Part shown: piece after piece, positions 12,411 through 24,482 of the stretch
Layout of the letters: every line of letters begins with the position of its first letter
Numbering within the stretch: position 1 is the stretch's first letter
DNA from: Pyrus communis
Taxonomy: Eukaryota; Streptophyta; Magnoliopsida; Rosales; Rosaceae
NCBI RefSeq assembly: GCF_963583255.1
Contig: NC_084813.1
Coordinates: forward strand, 5,132,001-5,196,000
Direction: 5' to 3'
Length of the DNA stretch: 64,000 nucleotides
Position numbers and translations under genes: made by a program
The notes under the pieces: generated by a model
What the model saw: the letters and a program-made list of their open reading frames with translations, nothing else
Database searches by the model: none
What the model was told of the DNA's origin: nothing

Positions 12411-13627
12411 GGTTAAATTACATTTTATCATCTCAGGTTTGGAATCGATTTTAATTATTTATAACATCTTTAAAACATTTCACTTTCATACCTCAATTAT
12501 TATTTTATTTTAATATAATACATCCGTTACATTTTTTATCCGTTGATCTGTTAAAAGTTGATGTGGCTGCCACATTTGTGCCACGTGGTTGCCAAATGTG
12601 TGCCACGTGGTAAAAAATAATAATTTTTTAATTAAAAAAAAAAACCTGAATCTTCTCAAAAAAAAAAGAAAAAGAAAAAGAAAAAAAAACCTAAAACTGA
12701 AATTGAAACCCACCTCCTCGAAACCCCCACCCTCGCAAAACAAACCCAAAAACCTTATTTCCCTCCCCCTACCCCCACACGACCCACCTCACCCAAAAAC
12801 CTTATCCCCCCGACCCATGCACAAGCAAGCTCCATGAATCCATGGCTACCCAATTGCCTTCCGCCCGCGGATCTCGGGACCAAGTTCATCAGTGTCAACG
12901 TTGACGATTGAATCGAGAGGATTGAGAATCACGGTTCAGCATAGCAAAGCTGCGGGGAATCGAAAACAAGAGAGACCCAATTGGCGGCGGCAAAATCAAC
13001 GGAAGAATGAAAGTGGTTCGGGTTCGGGTTCGGGTACTCCGCTGGCGGCTGACCAGATGAGTTCGTGCGGACGAAGATGGAGTCTTTACAGATGGCTTGC
13101 GAGAGTGAGATTCCGATCCACCAGTAGGATTTAAATGCCTTCACACCAGAAACCCTCCCGTCCCAAAGTCCAGCTTCTCATTTAACTCTTAGGCTTACTT
13201 GATTTTTCAAAAATTACTCCAATTTAGGGTCTGTATTTGGGCTGTGTTTTTTCTCACAAACAACTTCCTCCCTTTCTCCCTCTCCTTGCTTCTCTTCTCT
13301 CTCCTCGCTTGGGTCGGGGGGATAAGGTTTCTAGGTTTGTTTGCTGGCAGGGGTTTTAATTTTATTTATTCATTTATTTAGAGAAGATTCAGGTTTTAAA
13401 ATAAAATTAAAAAACAAAAAAAAATTGCCACGTGGCACACATTTGGCAGCCACATGGCACAAATGTGGCAGCCACGTCACCTCTTAATTGATCAATGGAT
13501 GGAAAATGTAATGGATGTATTATATTGAAATAAAATAGTACTTGAGGTATGAAAGTGAAATATTTTAAAGATGTTGTAAGAAATTGAAATCAACTCCAAA
13601 TCTGAGGTGATAAAGTGTAATTTACCC
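12411..13627. mobile_element. Long-TIR DNA transposon, Mutator-like, non-autonomous (1.2 kb)
   Basis: Terminal inverted repeats of about 200 bp (12411-12612 and 13425-13627) are clearly related along their whole length; both begin near GGTTAAATTAC or GGGTAAATTAC and end at a GCCACGTGG motif. The flanks TTTTTGTTT and TTTTGGTTT match at 8 of 9 positions, consistent with a 9-bp target duplication. The interior (12613-13424) is GC-richer, has no transposase, and looks like a captured piece of host gene. Confidence 0.75.
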
Positions 13628-13751
13628 TTTTGGTTTTTTATATTAGCATCCCACAAAATGTTGAATGCACTCTACATTAAAATTTAATATTAAATAACGT
13701 ATTTATCCTACTATGCAATGACAATTTTGACCTTATTAGGTTAAAAAAAAG

Positions 13752-14412
13752 TATATATACACCCCAAATCACTTTTAACGTATTATTTATCTTCTTTAAC
13801 TATCAAAACCCCTCCGACCCTCTATTGTTGAACAAAACCTTAACCAATGAAACTACAAACTTGTTGATTGAGAAAAATTAATTTTGACGAATGAAACACA
13901 AAATTGATGTTTCGGAAGCTCCACATAAGGTAGGACTTCGTATTATTTATTATTTTAGTGATTTTGACCACATCAATAATTATTTAATCTTGTTTTTTAT
14001 GCGTTATTCAAGCTTTTATGTTTGTATTCATTTTTTAGGGATCACAGGGATTACATAAAGAATTAAACACCTAAAATTACCACAAAATATTAAAAACAGA
14101 CGACATGGGTTTTAGTGGTGGAATTGAAAACAACTCACATATGCTTTAAATCTCATATGGCATCTTTTGTCAAAATTTTAGTCACCATTTTTTGTCCAAA
14201 TTAAAAGCTTTATAAGATTTAAGAAATGTGGGGTGTATAGAAAATATGGGGTGCATGTAGAAAATGTAAGGTGTATATTAAGAATGTGGGATGTAAGGGT
14301 ATTATGAGGAAGTATATGGGATGTATTAAGATAATTTTTAATTGAAAAAAGAAAATGTGGGGATATATTAAGTATGTGGAGTTTATTTAACAATTTGTGG
14401 GGTGTTAATATA
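13752..14412. mobile_element. Possible TIR element with internal degenerate repeats
   Basis: The left edge reads TATATACACCCCAAATCAC and the right edge is roughly the reverse complement of TATTAACACCCCACAAAT. Between about 14220 and 14400 there are degenerate 20-30 bp units built on ATGTGGGGTGTAT. No target duplication was identified, so limits are approximate. Confidence 0.4.
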
Positions 14413-14457
14413 ATAAGCCATATTTTTTTGGATTTTTTGATATAGACCTAGTCAATC

Positions 14458-14643
14458 GAGTGAGAATCTCAGAAATCCTCAAATCACATCCATTCATCGT
14501 ACGTCGTGCAGTTAGAAATCATTGTAAATTTTTTTATTTAAAATTAAATATAAACAGTACTTGACTAATATTGGCTGCACGATGCACGATGAACGGATGT
14601 GATTAGAGGATTCCCGTGATCCTCACAAAGCCAGATCCTCTCT
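14458..14643. mobile_element. MITE, Mutator-like, with 10-bp target duplication
   Basis: The flanks CTAGTCAATC (14448-14457) and CTAGTCGATC (14644-14653) form a 10-bp target duplication with one mismatch. Arms containing AATCACATCCATTCATCG and its near reverse complement pair over more than 40 bp. The element at 24213-24416 belongs to the same family. Confidence 0.8.
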
Positions 14644-15129
14644 CTAGTCGATCATGAAAACTTACTCTTTGTTGTGAACAGAAGATGGATTTCAAATTAT
14701 TCATTATTTTACTGATTCTTTCTTATTAGATTTTGTATTTACTTAGAAAACAAGTTACTTTTTTTCATGATTTATTATAAATAAAAGCACTAGCATAAGG
14801 AGGATCACACAATCTTTAAGGTCATCTCCAATCGAATACGTTAAACATAGCCTCATTTAGAGCAAGAAATTATTTTTTATTGAACAATAGTAGACCATAT
14901 TCATATACCATTTCCAACAGAAAAGGTTAAATCTTGGCAAAAAAACAAAAAAAATAAAAAAACAAAAAAAACAAAAAAGAAACATAAGAGGTTAAACGTA
15001 GCTCTTAAAAATTTATTTTTTTGAACATGATTTAGGTCAATCTACCCCTATCTTAAAATAAAAAAATTAATTGAGTTCCTAGATAAGGTAACATGTTGAA
15101 TTTTTTTGAACATACGGAAACATGTTGAA

Positions 15130-17420
15130 TTTTCACAGACCACAAACGCCAACCACCATCATTAGTTGATAGATCTCGACTCCATGAGGAGATTTCTAGG
15201 TCCCGATCTCCCGTTGGTGCAGTGACAGGTACGCGGCGAGGCCATCTTTTTTGGCAATCCGCGACCTTGACGACGATTTTCGCTGTCCACTGACCTGTTC
15301 TGGACTTCAGGGAAAGCATGAACATTATTCTCCTTATTGTAACCCACCTTCGAGTAAATTTTGAGCCAAATCGGTGATGGTCGGAAAATCAAGCAAAGCT
15401 TAGCCGTCAGATGCTGCGTGTGGTGAGGCGTGGCCAGTGACTCGACCATGTTCTTCTAGGCTAATTTCAATGCTCTAAAATCGTTTTCAATATCCGTTTG
15501 ATGTGATTTCATTGCTTGAACCTAGTTTCGTAAATGACCACCACTTGACCTTTGTGGTAGGCGAAGATCCCATTATTGGATCGTCATGAAATTATAATAT
15601 GTTGTTGTGTGATTAATGTGAGACCCTTAGGAGATCGAAAATTAGATGTGCAGATCTTCCAGATTGTTTCATATAGAGTTGTTGACCCTACTATTGACCA
15701 CATTGACCGAGGGTTGACTTTTGATCAACATGTTCTAAATCGTTCATAAGTATAGAAATTAACGTTAGTAAATACTTGATATAGTCTAGTGGCCCTACCT
15801 TGGTCAATGTAACATCTTGGGGGATGTGCACTTCAGCTTGCGTGCAAGTGGCACTTTACTAGATTTATGTGGTTATTGTGATTTTAAGAGAGAGTAATGA
15901 AATTTATTTTGCAATGCATATTTGAAATGTTTGTAAAACGAAAGGGCTAGTAGAGAATTATTAAACCATGGTTATTAGGAAGTCGTGACATCAAACTTTT
16001 GTCCTGTCTAGTTCCATTGAGTTATCCTTACGTTCCTATAGTTTTATTCGATTTCGTTGAGTTGGTCCGAACCCCGTATACCATTTGGGTCCCGTTGAGT
16101 TAGTCTAGAATCCTTTTTCTTACTCATTTTCGTTGAGTTGGTCTGGAACCGTGCTCTATTTGGACTTTGTTGAGTTGGTTTGGAATCTCATTTTCTATTT
16201 GGTTCCCTTGAGTTAGTCTGGAACCCTCCTTCGTTTGGATTTCGTTGAGGTTGTCCAGAATTTCATTTCCTACTCAGTTTTGTTGAGTTAGTCCATAACC
16301 CTCCTCCGTTTGGATTTCGTTAAGTTGGTCAGAAATTCCATTTCGTACTCAGTTCTAGTGAGTCAGTAAGGAACCGTGCTCCGTTTGAATTACATTGAGT
16401 TGGTTTGGAATCTCATTTCCTACTTAATATTGTTGAGTTTGTCTGGAACCCTTTTCTTCTTGATTCTGTTAAGTTGGTCCTGATTCCATTTCCTATTCAG
16501 TTTCATTGAGTTGGTCTAAAACCATCATCCGTCTGGATTCTTTTGAGTTGGTTTGGAATCCCATTTCCTATTCGGCTCCGTTCAGTCGTCCAAACCCTTC
16601 CTCCGTGTATGAATTATGTTGAGTTGGTCCGAAATCTCATTTCTTATTCGTTTTTGTTGATTGGTCCGAACATTCCACCGTCTTGATTTTATTAAGGTTG
16701 TTCGAAATCCCATTTCTTATTCGATTCCATTGAGTTGGTCTGAAACCCCCATTCGTCTGAATTTTGTTGATTTGGTTCAGAATCTCACTTCCTATTCGGT
16801 TCCATTGAGTTTATTTAGAACCCTAGATTGTTGTGAATGGTAGTTGCTTAAGGTGTATACTCTTGTGTTTGTTATTGGAATTACCATGTTATTACTTGGA
16901 ATATAAGAGGGAAATACGAAGATTTGCTTTAGTAAATTTCGTGAAATAATATTTGATATGATTAGTTGATCAATGTGGTTAAAGTTAATTGTGCATCTTG
17001 GTCTGGAAAGAATTGTGATATATGTGAATGATGTAATGACATGTTAGTGCATCACTCATATTGGGAGTTGTCTGGAACCCTATGTTTTTAGCCAATTGAT
17101 GCCATGAGAAATTTCAGAGCTTAACAGAATGATGATCTACGAATGGTTTGATTTCGTCTTAGGGTACGTAGGTAGTCTCAAGGGTTAGATGTAGCCATAA
17201 AATAAATGAAAGAATGTTCCATTGCTGAATTATTGGTGTTTTCGGAAGTTCGCTCTTTGGGACAACTAGCCTTGTTGATGTGCTTTGTGTATGTATTTTA
17301 TTGAAGTAATGAATCCAACGTGATTTTATGTGGCTGTTTCGATATGGCACGTGTCAATTCGAAACATATCTCAGGATCAGAACGTGATAGCGGCCTTCAC
17401 CTTGTCATTTCTAATCTAAC
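15130..17420. mobile_element. Degenerate LTR-retrotransposon-like non-coding region
   Basis: This stretch lacks an open reading frame of recognisable function. Its texture (long, moderately GC, internal minisatellite, a tail resembling GTACGTAGGTAGTCTCAAGG) resembles the long LTRs of Ty3/gypsy elements. Boundaries are not defined and I found no target duplication. Classification is an inference. Confidence 0.35.
16013..16830. repeat. Dimeric minisatellite, ~40-bp monomers in an ~80-bp higher-order unit
   Basis: About twenty degenerate monomers start with GTTGAGTTGGTC. Two types tend to alternate: one continues TGGAACCCTCCTCCGTTTGG, the other CGAAATCTCATTTCCTATTC. The alternation gives an approximately 80-bp higher-order period. 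No frame stays open across the array, so it is not coding. Confidence 0.85.
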
Positions 17421-18780
17421 ATGCCTTTTTGACCACCTTAATTCCTTCTACTATCTAGTATTTTTTTTACTGAATTTTTGACTTAATTACACCGGTTTGG
17501 TTAGGTGCTAAACCTTTTGTTCAACAATCCAAGTTAATTCTACACACTTTGCAGAAAACTAGATCATGAAAATGATAACATTTTGTAGATCAGGCAAGTT
17601 CTTGGACTTCAGAATAAACGCAAATATAGTTGCATCCTTGACCATCATTTTGAAATTAATCACTGAGATTTGATGACAAAAAGTAACATTAGTTAATATG
17701 TTTAACTACTTTTTAATTCTTTTGGTCAATAATTAGATGGCATTAATCATTGTGGTATTGCAAAGATATAACACATATTTCGTGGATGCAAAAGGTGCTT
17801 TAGTTGGACGAGTTGGATTATACAAGAAATATTGATTAAGGAATGATTAATATCTCCTTCTGCCCATTTAGTTCTCAGTTGCTACCTTTTGTTTGGATTT
17901 GCAGGATCACATCGCAGCGAGGGACGCCTAGCTTTTGGTTGGCTTGATTCTAATTACACGTAACACATCCACTTGTTTAAGACAAGATTTGGTGGATGCA
18001 AAATATAAATCATGATTGATGATTCGATTTTGATGTTTAATTAAATCATTTTCTGTAGTTTAGGATTTCAAGTTTTGTGATTATGGCGATTGAAGGTACG
18101 TCACTATAATTTTGATCATGTATTTTCTGTCATGCTATCGATTACCCCCCTACAATCTGGGATATCACTTTCTGCTTTTGATTTTGTGTGTTGTACTAGC
18201 ATGATACAAGCATACCTCTACATAGAGAGGTTTTTACCCGACCCATCTTTTAATGTACGAAGAAAACTTACACGCCAAAATACTAAAAACCGAACTTCTA
18301 ATATTTAAGTATACAATTTTGACTTTCATTATTCCTTCTACATGCTTGTTTTATAGAGGTATTCCCACTCATTTCACGACACTCCTCCTTAGGTGCCTCA
18401 TATATCAATATTGGTTGTCTCGTTAAACCTTACACACCAAAATATTATACAATTGCTCGTCCTAAATTTTGAAAGGTGAAAAGTTTCAAGTGGGAGAAAT
18501 GCTAAAGATAAAAATACAGCTTGTCGTTATAATAGTCTCATTGTTTGGCCTGCACCAACTGAAAGGAAAATAAAATAATATCTAATATAATCCAAAATTA
18601 AAAAAAACTAAGCAATGGAAGCATAGCTTTTCTGCATTGAGTACCAAAATCTAAAAAATAAATAAATAAATAAAAACTCAGCATGTCTTTTTTTTTTTTT
18701 TTGTTTGTTTTGGAGTAAGAAATAAACTTGAGTGCGCTTAGTCTAAATTCATAGAACAAAACTGGGGCCTCTTAGCTCAC
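17420..18780. other. Intergenic AT-rich DNA
   Basis: I see no gene here. Homopolymer T and (AAAT)n tracts occur near 18655-18705. Confidence 0.5.
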
Positions 18781-18843
18781 TGTGCTGATATTAATGGTGG
18801 ATCCCTAATAAGCATGCATGCCTTAGTAAAATGAACATCCATC

Positions 18844-18845
<2 letters not shown>

Positions 18846-18881
<36 letters not shown>
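18846..18881. repeat. (GA)n microsatellite
   Basis: About 18 uninterrupted GA dinucleotides. Confidence 0.95.
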
Positions 18882-18886
<5 letters not shown>

Positions 18887-19082
18887 GACTTGAGTGGAAT
18901 GCTGTCACATTCAAGTTTCCGGAGGCCTCCACTCGGTCCTGAAAAGAAGCCCTCACACACAAGCTGCTTGCAACTAAACTTGACAGTGCAGTAGAGATAG
19001 ACAACTTATAAAATGTCAACTCCCTTCCCACTCTCCTCCTCACCTCACGATTATGCTTTCAGCGTTTGCATCCAAAACGTAC

Positions 19083-19675
19083 GGATATGTTTGGTATCCT
19101 ATTTGAAAATTTTTATTATTTCTCAAAATATTTTTTCGGAATATTTTTTGAAAATAATTTTCTTTAAGACTCAAAAATTTTGATTAGTTTGCGATTTAAA
19201 ATTTTTAAATTTTACGACTTAAACTAGACAAAGAGATCTAAAAAGAGAAGGTCACAGGAAAGGGAGAAAGAGGAGAGAGGAGGAAAGAAAGTAAGAGATG
19301 ATTGAAGAAAAGAGAAAGAAGAGAGATGATCAGAAGAGATAAAGAGGAGGAGGATCAGAGAAAGAACCGAGAGAATGAAAATAACGAATTGCAGGAGAGA
19401 CGAAAAATGTGAAAAAAAACAGGAAAGAGAAAGAAGAAAAGAGAGAGATAGATTTGGAGTAAGATGGGAGGAGGGAGAGAAAAAAGAACGAGTGAGTTTA
19501 AGTTTAAAAACTTCAGAAACTCAATTTTTATGTTTTTAGAGAAACTATATTTTTAAGTTAATCTTGAGTTCAGTATTTTAAAATAGTTCTGCCAAATAAG
19601 TTTTTAAGGCCTAAAACTTGAAAAAAAAATTTTGAGTTTAAAAAATTAGATTCAAGTAGAGTATCAAACAGATCC
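19083..19675. mobile_element. hAT-like non-autonomous element with purine-rich core (593 bp)
   Basis: The ends are inverted repeats (GGATATGTTTGGTATC left; GATACCAAACATATCC-like on the right, as GTATCAAACAGATCC). The flanks AAACGTAC (19075-19082) and TAAGGTAC (19676-19683) match at 6 of 8 positions, suggesting an 8-bp target duplication. The centre (about 19240-19490) is a strongly strand-asymmetric GA-rich block. It lies about 170 bp upstream of the receptor kinase ATG. Confidence 0.6.
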
Positions 19676-19804
19676 TAAGGTACTAGAGTTTCCTCGGTTC
19701 TTCAACAAAATCATAGCCTTGATTGACTTCTTATTCCGAAAATATCCCTTTCCACCTTCTCTCCAGTCTCTCTTTTACTACCACAAATCATTCACCACTG
19801 TTAT

Positions 19805-19951
19805 ATGATATGAGAACGAAGCACGATGAAAGTTGAAGCGAATGGAATCTCACAAACAAATACTGTTCTTAGGCTCTTTCAGTTTATCAAGTATGGCTTT
19901 CGTCGAAACCATGTTTTTTCTTCTAATCCAGCATTTGGTCTCGGCATCTAG
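19805..19951 (+). promoter_or_regulatory. Upstream ATGs in the receptor kinase leader
   Basis: Three ATGs precede the main start at 19842: 19805 (ATG ATA TGA, a two-codon uORF), 19810 (ends 19836) and 19826 (41 codons, ending 19951, overlapping the main CDS out of frame). Whether they lie in the mRNA depends on the unknown transcription start. Confidence 0.5.
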
Positions 19952-22900
19952 TAATGCAGTTGCTGGTCATCCCCAGAGTCCTCATCACTCTTTGATTGCA
20001 GACAAGGCTGCTCTGCTGGAGTTCAAGAAGGCCATTGTATATGATCCGTATTCCAAGCTGGCTAATTGGAAGGAAGCTACTGATGTCTGCAAGTTCACGG
20101 GTGTCAGCTGCAACTTCACGGATGTCAGCTGCAACTTCACTGGTGTCAGCTGCAACACACAGCATTATCGCGTATCAGATCTCATTCTGAAGGATTATGC
20201 GCTTGCAGGGCGGCTTTCACCCGTCATTTCAAATCTTACAGGCCTCCGTAACCTCGTGCTAGTTGGAAATCACTTCTATGGAACTATCCCTGCTGAAATT
20301 GGCTCACTCAGGCGCCTCCATCGTCTACTGCTAGAGGGGAACAACTTTCATGGTTCAATACCGGATTCCTTAGCCCTTCCTTCAGAACTCACTACAGTTA
20401 GTCTATTGCAAAATAATTTAACCGGCGCCATTCCACCTACACTCTTCTCCAACTGCAGTATGTTAGCGGTTTTAGACCTTTCCAACAACCTTCTTTCCGG
20501 AAAAATTCCGACAGAGATTGGAAATTGTCCAAAACTATGGAGCCTCAATTTATACAACAATCAGTTCACTGGAGAACTTCCTCTCTTTCTGACCAATAGC
20601 TCACTGGTCAACTTAGATGTCGAATATAACCATCTTTCTGGAGAGTTGCCCATCAAGTTTGTACAGAAGTTGCAAAATATTCTCTATCTTCATTTATCTA
20701 ACAATGATATGGTAAGCCACGATGGCAACACTAATCTTGACCCATTTTTCTCTGCCATCACAAATTGCACTTCTCTAGAGGAGCTTGAGCTGGCTGGTAT
20801 GGGCCTCGGAGGAATATTGCCCAGTTCCGTCGGTGGACTTGGTATCAATTTTACGAATCTTTTGCTGCAAGAAAACCAGATATTTGGATCAATTCCTCCG
20901 AATATAGGTAATCTTTCTAAGCTTGTGGTCCTGAATTTGACATCCAATCTTCTGAATGGAACAATCTCAGCAAACATCAGTCAGCTGTCACATTTGGAAC
21001 AGCTTTTCTTATCGCACAACCTGTTCACCGGCACAATTCCAGCTGCATTGGGCCAGATGACTCACCTCGGTCTGCTTGATCTCTCTCATAACTCATTCTC
21101 CGGTGATATTCCAAGCAGTATAGGAAATTTGGTTAGCCTGAATTATCTGTTCCTCAACAACAACCTCCTTTCCGGATCAATACCCCCAACATTAGGATAC
21201 TGCATACAGCTGTACAAGCTTGATTTATCATACAACAGATTGACAGGCAGCATCCCCCCACAATTATCGGGTTTGAGTGAGATCAGAATTTTTATAAACC
21301 TCTCACATAATCAACTCGAAGGGCTTATACCGATTGAACTCAGCAAACTGGAAGATGTTCAAGAGATGGATCTTTCATCGAACAACCTAAGTGGAACTAT
21401 CTTCCCACAGATATCGAGTTGTATTGCATTGACCCTGATTAACTTTTCACACAATTCTTTGGAGGGGAAACTTCCAGATTCCATAGGTGAGCTGAAGAAT
21501 CTTGAGTCCCTTGATATTTCAGGAAACCGCTTCTCTGGAAAGATTCCACTAAGCCTCAACAACAGCCGAACGCTCACATATCTAAATCTTTCTTTCAATA
21601 ACTTTGAAGGAATGATTCCCTCTGGTGGCATCTTTGAAGGTATCTCATATACATCTTTCTTGGGCAATCAGCACCTTTGTGGTACTGTTTCCTTCAGACC
21701 TGCTTGCCCCCACAAAAAGCTTCCGTTTCAATCGCACATTTTCTTAATCCTATTCAGCTTAGTCATATTCATATCAACATCCCTATCAATACTATGCTGT
21801 GTGATTGCAATCCGGCGCATCCAGGCACTAATCTCAGCTCACAGGACTGCGAGAGCAAGAAAACCAACACAACCAGAATTGGTTCACAGTTTCCCAAGAG
21901 TCACATATCGAGATCTGTCGGATGCCACTAACGGATTTGATGATCAGAGACTGATCGGAACGGGCAGCTATGGACGCGTGTACAGGGGAGTTCTTCCAGA
22001 TGGGACAACAATAGCAGTCAAGGTCTTACAGTTGCAATCTGGAAATTCAACAAAGAGTTTTACCAGAGAATGTCAAGTCTTGAGGAGAATTCGGCACAGA
22101 AACCTTATAAGGATTGTAACAGCATGCAGTCTACCGGACTTTAAGGCCATTGTTCTTCCTTATATGGCAAATGGTAGCTTAGAAAGCTGTCTCTATCAAC
22201 ATTCAAAGACAGGTCTGCGTTCAGGTTCGTCTGATTTGAGCCTGATCCAAAGGGTGAACATTTGCAGTGACATAGCTGAAGGGATGGCATATCTACATCA
22301 CCACTCTCCAGTCAAAGTTATACACTGCGATCTAAAACCGAGCAATGTTCTTCTCAACGATGACATGACAGCTTTAGTTTCCGATTTTGGGATCGCAAGA
22401 TTGCTGATAGCTGGAGGTGGAAATTCAGCTCTTGAGAACATGGGAAACTCTACTGCAAATATGTTATTCGGATCCATTGGATACATAGCACCAGGTAACT
22501 ATCTATCCTCTGCTTAAGCTAGCCATTCGTAAAACCAAACAGATAGAATATGAGTTTTGTTCATAACTACATTCTCAGCAATTGGAACTTCAAGCATTTC
22601 TGAACACATAAATCTAAGCATGGTAACAAAGATCATTCATTACTCAGAAATAATGAATACAATTCACCAATTTCTCTATTTGTTTATTTTCATTTCGAAG
22701 CCATTTTTAAAGACTGGCGATGGTAGAACTCGATTATTTGTTCAGTAACTTAGAATAAGGCCTAAAGCACGCTCGCTTCTTTGCATGCAGAATACGGGTA
22801 TGGTTCTAATGCATCTACAAAAGGCGATGTTTACAGCTTCGGCGTTCTTGTTCTAGAGATGGTGACAAGAAAAACGCCAACAGATGACATGTTTGTTGGA

Positions 22901-23203
22901 GGGCTAAACCTGCACAGGTGGGTCAAGAACCATTATCATGGAAGGGTAGAAAAAGTGGTTGATTTCTCCCTAATGAGAGCTTCTAGAGATCAATCCGCCG
23001 AGGTGAGAAAGATGTGGGATGTCGCAATTGGAGAGTTGATAGAGTTGGGAATCCTCTGCACACAGGAGTCCCCCTCCACTAGGCCGACAATGCTCGATGC
23101 TGCGGATGACTTGGATCGACTGAAGAGATATCTCTGTGGTGATACTACTGCAACATTTGCCTCTACCCTCGGAATTTCTTCTCCTACCCTAGACGACGAC
23201 TAG
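19842..23203 (+). CDS. LRR receptor-like serine/threonine kinase, At2g24130 type (2 exons)
   Basis: Exons 19842-22494 and 22791-23203 are joined through a 296-bp GT-AG intron (CCAG|GTAACT, TGCATGCAG|AATACGG), giving 1021 residues. The ATG at 19842 precedes a hydrophobic signal segment (about residues 8-36). Then come an LRR N-terminal cap (to about 105), roughly twenty LRRs with LxxLxLSxNxLSGxIP spacing, a Cys pair (HLCG...PAC), a transmembrane helix (about 633-658) and a kinase domain. The Gly loop is GTGSYGRVYRG, the ATP lysine lies in IAVKVL, the catalytic loop is HCDLKPSN (a Cys before Asp, so a non-RD kinase) and the metal-binding motif is SDFGIARL. The intron splits GYIAP/EYG in the activation segment, as in LRR-XII-like kinases. 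Non-RD LRR kinases are often immune or pattern receptors, but no ligand can be inferred. Oddity: the 21-bp repeat described separately. Confidence 0.92.
20092..20156 (+). repeat. 21-bp in-frame triplication in the receptor kinase N-cap
   Basis: The 7-residue unit FTGVSCN occurs as FTGVSCN-FTDVSCN-FTGVSCN (about residues 85-105), encoded by three near-identical 21-bp units. The normal cap motif of plant LRR kinases, CxFxGVxC, has one such unit, so two appear to be added. Confidence 0.9.
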
Positions 23204-24202
23204 CATCCCGGATCCCGTATCTTTTTTTAACGAAATGCTTTCTTTCTGTTTCTAGCTCTATGTCAAACTTGTCTTGCAATCAGCATAGAATCTCTTACAT
23301 TCTTGTCGATCAACGGTAAGAACAATGATCACAGCTGGATTACAATTATTTCCTAAATATGTTTTACATAGAGCAGAAAAATAAAAACAAATAGACAGAT
23401 GCTAATAATTGATGCAGGGCGCAGCGGTTAGAAACAAAATAAAATGATATGGACTGATAAATAAGATTAATAAGAAAACAAAAGGCAGAGTCCACTATCT
23501 CCAAGTGCAAGGAGAGACTTGAAAACCCTATAAACTTTGGTTCTAGTACCAACTTATGACATAGACACTAGAAAGAACAAAGCTGCAGACTCTTAAACAA
23601 GAGAAAGGCACACATATGAGATAGAACTCTCTCTGAATATTTCATTCATCAACAAACAACGTCCCACCTCCCCACCTTCCAGCAAGAAATTGGTTTTATA
23701 TCAAATTTGTAACATACATTCAGAATTTAAAAGGGCAATAAACTTAAAAACATCTCGTCTTGAAGACGTGATGATCAAGAAGCAAATTGCAGCTCTAATG
23801 CATACAAATGTTGTAATATTAGGGAGACAATGCAAAACATGATGAACAGTGTGTGAAAACCGTGGGAAAAGGAAGCAATTAAAAACACAATGATAAGGAA
23901 GGAATACATGATGTGCTCAGTCACGCGGCCTCCAACCGAGTCTCCTACGCCCACTCCTCGTCATCACACAACTTACACATTTGTCAACATAAATGATAAG
24001 ATGCGAAGGCTTTAAGTCCTGAAGGTTTATGTTCACTCATTGTCAAATGTCAACTAAAAAGTGTGTGAGTGCGGCCATTTCCACAATCATATCATCTCCC
24101 CGAAAATATACTGTTTAGAGTGGCTTCCGGCATCTCGCTTGTGAAATGATCGAACAGACAATGCACCAATGGCACTACATTCTCGTTCGATTTAAGTAGG
24201 TA
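23204..24202. other. 3' flank of receptor kinase and LTR-like fragment
   Basis: No gene. On the minus strand at about 23370-23700 there is a sequence related to plus-strand 48130-48420. It includes a motif like a retroelement primer-binding site (TTGGTACTAGAACCAAAG, compare the usual TGGTATCAGAGC) following a possible LTR end. I read it as a decayed copia LTR plus leader. Confidence 0.45.
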
Positions 24203-24212
24203 CACATCTTAG

Positions 24213-24416
24213 GGATGAGGATCCTCTCCGGTTTCTCTTTTACGAGGATGTTAGAGATCCTCACATCCTATTAGTTCATTGTACATCATTCGGTCAGCTT
24301 TTGTTAGATGCTGTTGTGTATAAATTTAAATAAAAATGTCCAAATGATTTCTAATCGCATGACGTAAGATGAACGGATAAGATCCCTAAGATTCTCTTTG
24401 GATGGGACCCAAATCC
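24213..24416. mobile_element. MITE, Mutator-like, with perfect 10-bp target duplication
   Basis: CACATCTTAG occurs at 24203-24212 and again at 24417-24426, exactly flanking the element. The ends share GGATGAGGATCC/GGGATTTGGG-like inverted sequence, and inner segments (GATGAACGGATAAGATCC) match the family at 14458-14643. No coding capacity. Confidence 0.85.
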
Positions 24417-24482
24417 CACATCTTAGTGCATTTTATGATGGAGCAAATTACGTGGGTACCTCTTAAAACATTTGGCAGTGGA

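Noticed and set aside
16013..16830. CRISPR-like regular repeats
   Set aside because: Repeats are contiguous, degenerate and without unique spacers, in a plant genome. It is a minisatellite.
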